The position numbers were made by a program, and so were the translations under genes. A stretch of DNA of 64,000 nucleotides. Source: Chloroflexota bacterium. Lineage in GTDB: Bacteria > Chloroflexota > Anaerolineae > Anaerolineales > UBA4823. The number at the start of each line of letters is the position of its first letter. Positions within the stretch are counted from its first letter, which is position 1. The DNA lies in NCBI GenBank assembly GCA_012516075.1, contig JAAYXE010000165.1:16708-80707 (forward strand), in the 5' to 3' direction. Positions 58,581 through 64,000 of this stretch are shown in pieces. The notes under the pieces are model-generated. The model was given only the letters and a program-made list of their open reading frames with translations. It ran no database searches and was not told the DNA's origin.

Positions 58581-60333
58581 CATCCTGCCCGACAAGCTGT
58601 TTCCAGGGCCCGTGGATGCCTTCTTCCGTTACGCCGAAGTAATAGCGCAGGCCTTCGGGGGTGCGCTGAACGAAATCATAGCGCATGTTCTTCCCCTGCT
58701 TCTGCTGGCGAAGGAGGCCCATGCTGCCCAGCCAGTGAATATTCGCCTGTGACAGATCGGCAGGCAGTCCGGCATAGCTGGTGATGGCATAATGCCACAG
58801 CCGCCGGGCTGAGGAACGGGTCACATTCTTGACCACATTGCCGTTGCGCAGATCGCGCACGGTGTAATACCGCCCGCCGTCGCGCTCTTCCACATCGACT
58901 ACTTCAACGCCTGTGCGGGGCGGCGGATTCTCCTCTTCCACGCTGCTGTCGATGCGCGCTTCGGCGGCCGCGCCAGAGGGCACAGCCGTATTCCCCGCCT
59001 CCTGAAATTCAACCGCTGGTCGGGCGTTCTTGGGGCTGCGCAGCACCAGCCCCACAATTTCATCGCGCACCGCCAGACCGGTTTCGGCCTCCGAGCGGAC
59101 GTAAATCTTGTTGTCGTCCACGGCATAGGGCGGGTCATCGCCGCGCGGCACCAGCACACGCACGATTTTCTTCCCGCCGGTATCGTGGATGTCCAGAGTG
59201 CACTGCAGCGGAGGGCTGATGCGGTTGCTGATCTCTTTCTCGAGCTGGGCGAGGGCGTGTTCCGGATCGGCCACACCAGGGACCGGTTTCTTCGGGTCGG
59301 CCGTGATGCCCACGTACAGCGTACCGCCGTTCGTGTTGGCAAAGGCGCACACATCGGCGATAATCGCGTAGCGCTTCCCACCGCGCACGGTCATACTCTC
59401 GTGGAAGTCCTGAATGATATTCGGACCTTCCTCCTGAGCGGCGCGAATAAAATCGTAGGCGGGTTCGGCGGTATGGCGGTGCGGCCGCGTGCGGGCAAAG
59501 TCATTGCTCTCAAACAGGTCGACCAGGGCTTCAAAGGTGATCTCGGGCAGCAGCACATCGGTCGCCCGGTCGCCCACCCCCAGGTTTTTCTTGCGGGTGG
59601 GGTCGGTCAGCAGCCGGTGCGCGTCTGAGCCCTGGATGCAGTGCATGCGCCGCGGATATTCGGGCTTGGTCCCGTTGAAAAATGCGGCCGTGCTGCGGCT
59701 CCCTTTCTGCTCCAGGTCGGTCACCTCCAGAGCGTGCAGGTTGGGGTCCTGGGTGTAGGCAATTTTGGTCTGCCCGCCGAAGGCAAACCCGCGCATGGCC
59801 ACGCCGTTGCTCGAATTGGCATGAGCGGCGATCACCAGACCGCCGGCTTCATTGATCAGGCGGTAAGCCGTGAGCACATCGCTCGATGCGCCGATGGATG
59901 GTGATCCGTCGTCGAGCTGGTCGGGCGGGATCTTCAAATCCAGCAGCAGGTGCTCGATTTCGCGCACCGGTTTATGAGGAGGGAAAATCCCAAGGATGTG
60001 AAAACCAAAGGTGGCCGTAAATTCAAAGCCGGGCAGGACAAGGATCTTCTGCAGCAGGCGCCGGTATTCATTCAGGCGCGCCTGCTCCTCCGGCAGCAAA
60101 CGGTTCAATTTTTCCAGCAGCTCCAGTTGGTGGATTTCTTCCTGCATCCCGCGGTAGCCGGCCACTGTGTTGTGATCGGCAAAAGCAATAATATCCAGGC
60201 CGCGCGTCTCCGCGCGGTGCAGGATATCGAGATAGGAAACTCCCGGTTGTTGATAATCACTGGAGGCTGGAGTGTGGATATGTAAATCAATCGTACACCA
60301 CTGCATGGGTGAACGGTTGCGTTTTCTAGCCAT
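58573..60333 (-). CDS. PHP phosphoesterase - AlbA_2/Schlafen-like fusion
   Basis: 586 residues. The N-terminal PHP domain (about 12-290) shows metal ligands TIDLHIHTPAS, IIAFADHNTVAGY, VLPGFEFTATFGFH, VIAAHANSS and CIQGSDAHRL. The second part (about 300-430) is an AlbA_2 (Schlafen/AAA_4-type) domain with VCAFANTNGGTLYVGI, ISNRISPPLQCTLDI, and IVRVLVPRGDDPPYAVDDNKIYVRSE. After a Pro/Glu-rich linker a C-terminal winged-helix-like part closes the protein (about 490-586). The combination suggests a nucleic-acid phosphoesterase guided by a nucleotide- or DNA-binding module. GAGG ribosome site nine bases before the ATG. Three bases after the receiver-protein gene. Confidence 0.9.
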   Translation of the reverse strand: MARKRNRSPMQWCTIDLHIHTPASSDYQQPGVSYLDILHRAETRGLDIIAFADHNTVAGYRGMQEEIHQLELLEKLNRLLPEEQARLNEYRRLLQKILVLPGFEFTATFGFHILGIFPPHKPVREIEHLLLDLKIPPDQLDDGSPSIGASSDVLTAYRLINEAGGLVIAAHANSSNGVAMRGFAFGGQTKIAYTQDPNLHALEVTDLEQKGSRSTAAFFNGTKPEYPRRMHCIQGSDAHRLLTDPTRKKNLGVGDRATDVLLPEITFEALVDLFESNDFARTRPHRHTAEPAYDFIRAAQEEGPNIIQDFHESMTVRGGKRYAIIADVCAFANTNGGTLYVGITADPKKPVPGVADPEHALAQLEKEISNRISPPLQCTLDIHDTGGKKIVRVLVPRGDDPPYAVDDNKIYVRSEAETGLAVRDEIVGLVLRSPKNARPAVEFQEAGNTAVPSGAAAEARIDSSVEEENPPPRTGVEVVDVEERDGGRYYTVRDLRNGNVVKNVTRSSARRLWHYAITSYAGLPADLSQANIHWLGSMGLLRQQKQGKNMRYDFVQRTPEGLRYYFGVTEEGIHGPWKQLVGQDDD

Positions 60334-60336
60334 TCT

Positions 60337-60702
60337 CTAAGCCTCTAATAACTCTTGCATCTGTTCAATCAATTCTTCGGGCATGTACGGCTTCATCGCA
60401 AACCCGTCGGCTCCGGCGCGCAGGCATTCGGTCCTCATATCCATACCGGAGGACATCAATACCCGGGTGTGTTTCAAATTCGGGTCTGAGCGAATTGCAC
60501 GCAGCAAATCCAGCCCGTTGAAGCTTCCCAGTTGAACGTCGAGCAGAACCAGGGCTGGCTTTTCTTGCCGTACAACCCCCAGTAAATCTTCTAAGCGGCG
60601 GTCTCCCTCAATGGGGACAGGTTCATACCCCTCGAACTCCAGCAAAGTCGACAGGAGAGAGAGCATGGTGGCATCATCTTCAACCAGAACCACCTTATAC
60701 AT
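60337..60702 (-). CDS. Receiver-only response regulator (CheY-like)
   Basis: 121 residues, one receiver domain. Acidic pair in [10 protein letters not shown], phospho-acceptor Asp55 in [14 protein letters not shown], Ser in LMSSGMDM, and Lys in [15 protein letters not shown]. No output domain. Overlaps the lon 3' end by eight bases and precedes the PHP fusion by three bases, so it belongs to that operon. Partner kinase not seen. Confidence 0.94.
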   Translation of the reverse strand: MYKVVLVEDDATMLSLLSTLLEFEGYEPVPIEGDRRLEDLLGVVRQEKPALVLLDVQLGSFNGLDLLRAIRSDPNLKHTRVLMSSGMDMRTECLRAGADGFAMKPYMPEELIEQMQELLEA

Positions 60703-63286
60703 GTGCCGCCTCGGTCTCTCCTGTTTGCGTCTCGGGGGCGGTCTCCGGGCTGCTGTCGGGTTCGAGCGCCGCTTTCAAAACATCATCCACGGTTTCAGCA
60801 AAGACAAAATGAATACCCTGGCGCACCTCTTCCGAGAGATCTTCCAGGTCCGGCTCGTTGCGCGCCGGCAGGATTACCGTCTTCAACCCGAAGCGGTGGG
60901 CAGCCAGGACTTTTTCCTTGATCCCGCCGACAGGCATCACCTGGCCTCGCAGCGTGATCTCGCCAGTCATCCCCACATCCGGGCGCACCGGTCTTCCTGA
61001 AATCAGGGAGACCAGGGCAACGGCGATGGTAACCCCGGCGGAAGGGCCGTCTTTCGGCTGGGCCCCGGCCGGAATATGCAGGTGGATATCGGACTTCTCG
61101 AAAAACTCCTCGGGCAGGCCCAGCTGCGCCGCGCGCGAGCGCACGTAAGATAGCGCCGCCCGGGAGGACTCTTCCATGACCGTACCCACGGAACCGGTGA
61201 CCTGGAAACCTTTGCTGCCCGGCATGCGGGTGGCCTCGATGAACAGCACTTCGCCGCCCACCGGGGTCCAGGCCAGCCCGGTGGCAACACCCGGCGTGGA
61301 GGTGCGCAGGGCGATCTCCTCGCTGCCCAGGAAGCGCGGCCGCCCCAGGAATTCCTGCACCTTTTCGGCTGTTACCTCGACCTGCTCCGTCTCGCCCTCT
61401 GCGATCTTCGTCACCACCTTGCGGCAGACCGCCCCGATCTCACGCTCCAGATTGCGCACTCCGGCTTCGCGTGTGTAAGAACGGATCAGCTTCAACAGAG
61501 CCTCGTCGGTGATGTTCACTTCAGAGGGCCGCAGCCCGTTCTCGCGCACCTGCCGGGGGATCAGGTAGCCGCGCGCGATCTCCATCTTCTCCCGCTCGGT
61601 GTACCCCGAAAGATGGATGATCTCCATACGGTCGCGCAACGGGGCCGGGATGGGCTCGAGCAGGTTGGCGGTGGTGATGAACATCACCTGCGAGAGGTCG
61701 AAGGGCACTTCCAGGTAGTGATCGCGAAATTCGGAGTTCTGTTCCGGATCCAGCACCTCGAGCAGTGCAGAAGCCGGGTCGCCGTGGAAATCGAACACCA
61801 GCTTGTCCACCTCGTCGAGCATGTATACCGGATTGCGCGACTCCACCCGCCGCAGGGCCTGGATGATCCGCCCGGGCATGGCGCCGATATAGGTGCGCCG
61901 GTGCCCGCGGATTTCGGCTTCATCTCGCATGCCGCCCAGCGAGATGCGCACAAACTTGCGCCCCATGGCCCGCGCGATCGACCTGCCCAGCGAGGTCTTG
62001 CCTACGCCCGGAGGCCCGACAAAGCACAGGATCGCTCCTTCACGCACCCTGCGGATTTCATCCTCCTCCTCTGCTGCCAGCTCCTCCGCCCGTTCCTGGC
62101 GCAGTTTGCGCACGGCCAGATACTCCAGAATGCGTTCTTTCACGTCTTCCAGGCCGTAGTGGTCCTGATCGAGCACCTCACGGGCATGCTGGATGTCCAG
62201 GTTATCCTCTGTCTCCTTCGACCAGGGCAGCGAGACCAGCCAGTCCAGGTAGGTGCGGATCACCCCGTATTCCGCAGCAGCGGTGGGCAGGCGCGACAGG
62301 CGCTCCAGTTCGCGGCGGGCCTGGGCCTCCGCTTCGGCGGGCATTCCGCTGGCTTCGATCTTCTTGCGGAACTCTTCCACCTCGGCGGTCTGCTCGTCTC
62401 CCTCGCCCAGTTCACGCTGGATGGCTTTGAGCTGCTCGCGCAGGAAGTACTCGCGCTGGACCTTCTCGATCTCCGAACGGGCTTCGTTCTGGATTTTCTG
62501 CCCGATTTCCAGGATCTCCAGCTCGTGCGCCAGAATGCCGGTCAGCTTGTGCAGCTTCTCAGTGGCGGATTCGAGCTGCAGCAGCTCCTGGGCATCCTCC
62601 AGGTCCATGCGCTGGAAGTTGGCGATGGTGTACACCGTTTGCAGCGGATCGTCCAGCGCCAGCACAGAGGCGACCAGCTCACGCGGGATGGAGGGGATCA
62701 GTTCCGCAATGCGCTCGAACTGGCTGCGGGCGTTGCGCGCCAGGGCTTCCAGCTCAACGCCTTCTTCCACCACCTCCGGGGCAAGCCGGATGTGCGCTTT
62801 CAGATAGGGCTCTTCCTGGACGAACTCCCCCAGTTCGAAGCGGGCGATGCCCTGCACCACAAGGCGGATGGTGCCGTCGGGGGCGCGGAACATGCGGTGC
62901 ACCATGGCAACGCAGCCCACCCGGTACAGTTCATCCGGGCCGGGGGTTTCCAGTTCGGGGTTGCGCGAGGCCACCAGGCCGATCATGCGCTCATCCCCAT
63001 CCATCACATCGTCCACCAGGCGGATCGAGCGCGCCTGGCCAATGGTCAGCGGCACCGCGGTCTGTGGATACACGACCAGACCGCGCAGCGGCAGGATGGG
63101 GAGAACATCGGGAATACCGGATTTTTCGTTTTCCGGATCGTCCGTCTGCTCCGCAGACACTGCTTCACCTTGTTTTTGCATCAGGGGGGTAACCGGCTGC
63201 AGCAGAAGTTCATCCAGCCCGATGTCATTTTCGTACAGCCAGTGGATCATATCAAGGATGCTAGAATTCCATCGCGAAGCGGGCAT
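60695..63286 (-). CDS. lon: ATP-dependent Lon protease
   Basis: About 863 residues. Degrades damaged and regulatory proteins. The N-terminal LON substrate domain starts with [21 protein letters not shown] coiled region [20 protein letters not shown] follows, then the AAA+ module with Walker [11 protein letters not shown], Walker [11 protein letters not shown] and sensor [12 protein letters not shown]. The protease domain has catalytic Ser in [10 protein letters not shown] and Lys in [12 protein letters not shown]. The C-terminus carries a Glu/Thr-rich tail. Start uncertain: ATG 63286 has AGGA seven bases upstream and adds about 50 residues before the LON domain. ATG 63250 or 63181 could also be used. 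Same strand as hsp20 upstream. Confidence 0.96.
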   Translation of the reverse strand: MPASRWNSSILDMIHWLYENDIGLDELLLQPVTPLMQKQGEAVSAEQTDDPENEKSGIPDVLPILPLRGLVVYPQTAVPLTIGQARSIRLVDDVMDGDERMIGLVASRNPELETPGPDELYRVGCVAMVHRMFRAPDGTIRLVVQGIARFELGEFVQEEPYLKAHIRLAPEVVEEGVELEALARNARSQFERIAELIPSIPRELVASVLALDDPLQTVYTIANFQRMDLEDAQELLQLESATEKLHKLTGILAHELEILEIGQKIQNEARSEIEKVQREYFLREQLKAIQRELGEGDEQTAEVEEFRKKIEASGMPAEAEAQARRELERLSRLPTAAAEYGVIRTYLDWLVSLPWSKETEDNLDIQHAREVLDQDHYGLEDVKERILEYLAVRKLRQERAEELAAEEEDEIRRVREGAILCFVGPPGVGKTSLGRSIARAMGRKFVRISLGGMRDEAEIRGHRRTYIGAMPGRIIQALRRVESRNPVYMLDEVDKLVFDFHGDPASALLEVLDPEQNSEFRDHYLEVPFDLSQVMFITTANLLEPIPAPLRDRMEIIHLSGYTEREKMEIARGYLIPRQVRENGLRPSEVNITDEALLKLIRSYTREAGVRNLEREIGAVCRKVVTKIAEGETEQVEVTAEKVQEFLGRPRFLGSEEIALRTSTPGVATGLAWTPVGGEVLFIEATRMPGSKGFQVTGSVGTVMEESSRAALSYVRSRAAQLGLPEEFFEKSDIHLHIPAGAQPKDGPSAGVTIAVALVSLISGRPVRPDVGMTGEITLRGQVMPVGGIKEKVLAAHRFGLKTVILPARNEPDLEDLSEEVRQGIHFVFAETVDDVLKAALEPDSSPETAPETQTGETEAAHV

Positions 63287-63363
63287 GAGCAGATCCTGTG
63301 TAGAGCGGTATCGACCGGAGGGGGTTAGATTGCAGCAGCCTTCCGTCAATCCGGTTGACGAAG

Positions 63364-63768
63364 TTATCGGGGTTGTGGTTTGGGCAGAATGATGCGCAAA
63401 AATCCATTGGCATATACGGCGTGCACCTGTTCGATGAGCACATCGACGTTCAGATCCATCTCGAAACGGAATTCACCGAAGCGGATCTCCATCTGGTGGT
63501 AAGCACGCCGCTCGGGTATGTCGGAGCGTGAACCCCGCACCAGCAGCCTGCCGTCATTTAACTCGATGGCAAAGTCGTTTTCCCGGAGCCCGGCAACTTC
63601 CAGACGCACCACCAGCGCATCCGCTGTCTCGTAAATGTCGGCCGGCGGCTGCCAGACTGGTGTGTTCATGTAGAAGCGCCACACCCCGGAGTTTGGCTCC
63701 TGATAACGTAAATCTCCAGAGGAGAAGCTGTCTCTCCGCGAGGGCTCGGACTTCAGCTCGGCTACCAT
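63364..63768 (-). CDS. Hsp20/alpha-crystallin small heat-shock protein
   Basis: 134 residues. Alpha-crystallin domain: [56 protein letters not shown], and [16 protein letters not shown] (A-x-x-x-n-G-x-L). Holdase chaperone. AGGAG ribosome site eight bases before the ATG. Ends about 80 bases before the chosen lon start, so holdase and protease form a likely protein-quality-control pair. Confidence 0.95.
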   Translation of the reverse strand: MVAELKSEPSRRDSFSSGDLRYQEPNSGVWRFYMNTPVWQPPADIYETADALVVRLEVAGLRENDFAIELNDGRLLVRGSRSDIPERRAYHQMEIRFGEFRFEMDLNVDVLIEQVHAVYANGFLRIILPKPQPR

Positions 63769-63926
63769 TTCGCGTACTCCTGCTTCATCATCGATCCCCT
63801 TCTGGCGCAGGCGATCCCTCTATCTGCCCTGGAAAGCGCACGCTGCTGCAAAACTGAACGCCGGGCGGGAGAAGGGATCGCGAGACGGCATAACCGTTTT
63901 CGGGAAGACCAGGGAAGTTCGGCCAG

Positions 63927-63999
63927 CGCCCCCGGCGAGATTCGAACTCACAACCTTGTGCTTAGAAGGCACCTGCTCTGTCCATTGAGCTACGGGGGC
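63927..63999 (-). tRNA. tRNA-Arg(TCT)
   Basis: Read on the minus strand: acceptor GCCCCCG pairs with CGGGGGC, D arm GCTC/GAGC, anticodon loop CTTCTAA with anticodon TCT, and T arm GTGAG-TTCGAAT-CTCGC (one G-U). The first anticodon-stem pair is a G-A mismatch. 73 bases, no encoded CCA, discriminator G. It runs to within one base of the right edge. Confidence 0.9.
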
Positions 64000-64000
64000 A

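Noticed and set aside
61613..63328. 571-codon open frame antisense to lon
   Set aside because: Composition (His/Gln/Leu-rich) is that of a mirror frame of a GC-rich gene; the opposite strand encodes complete Lon.
1..64000. CRISPR arrays, insertion sequences, prophage genes
   Set aside because: No regularly spaced direct repeats, transposases, integrases or phage structural genes were recognised.

Overview
The window looks like a chromosomal segment of a member of the Chloroflexota, most likely Anaerolineae. This is an inference from gene content and protein style: several Ser/Thr kinases with PQQ or TolB-like propellers, Pro/Thr-rich lipoprotein linkers, DegV next to a DAK-type kinase, a rather GC-rich high-density layout, and no outer-membrane machinery. 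No phylogeny was run. There are no insertion sequences, prophage genes or CRISPR arrays. The only RNA gene seen is a tRNA-Arg(TCT) at the right edge.

Layout. 1-1768 (-): membrane Ser/Thr kinase, cut by the left edge. 2243-5249 (-): gyrB and an upstream multi-pass membrane protein. 5582-11589 (+): complete branched-chain amino-acid type ABC importer (SBP, two permeases, two ATPases). 11769-14955 (+): CinA-like protein with a degenerate amidase domain, then an amidohydrolase fused to a CYTH-like domain. 15096-17852 (+): SmtB-like metal sensor with its operator and a P1B-4 type metal ATPase. 17928-19318 (-): ECF sigma factor and RskA-type anti-sigma factor. 19588-21511 (+): inositol-monophosphatase family enzyme and aldo/keto reductase. 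21616-22771 (-): PadR regulator and GyrI-like protein.

23041-29609 (+) is a signalling block: soluble kinase with an eight-repeat PQQ propeller, PP2C phosphatase, a DnaJ-vWA-zinc ribbon-FHA fusion, a small acidic protein, an OmpR-type and then a NarL-type response regulator, with no histidine kinase. 29690-31568 (-): DUF971, membrane-anchored SH3-like protein, diacylglycerol-kinase-like lipid kinase. 31690-32841 (+): a third Ser/Thr kinase. 32996-33181 (-): L28.

33418-39637 (+): Asp23, FakA-like kinase, DegV/FakB, RecG, CoaD. This is a housekeeping block resembling the order known from Firmicutes. It is followed by a coiled-coil protein and an FRG-domain protein. 41257-41943 (-): endonuclease III. 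42109-44787 (+): membrane protein, winged-helix regulator, ABC-2 type exporter. 45022-49646 (+): Yip1 protein, LolD/MacB-type ATPase, secreted IPT/CARDB-like protein, FtsX-type permease. 49893-54042 (+): acyl-CoA synthetase, Nudix, cupin and acyl-CoA dehydrogenase. 54074-56668 (+): a sigma-factor-like domain fused through a membrane helix to LysM and a beta-propeller-like region. 56729-63999 (-): signal peptidase I, MogA-like protein, GNAT, PHP-AlbA fusion, receiver-only regulator, Lon, Hsp20, tRNA-Arg.

The most unusual items are fused proteins: DnaJ-vWA-FHA within a kinase/phosphatase operon, sigma-like-TM-LysM-propeller, amidohydrolase-CYTH, and PHP-AlbA next to a receiver protein and Lon. 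Regulatory DNA worth attention: an SmtB-type operator, a double AAACYGGTTT palindrome, TAGAATA half-sites at padR, two mutually exclusive hairpins before gyrB, and several starts that look leaderless.
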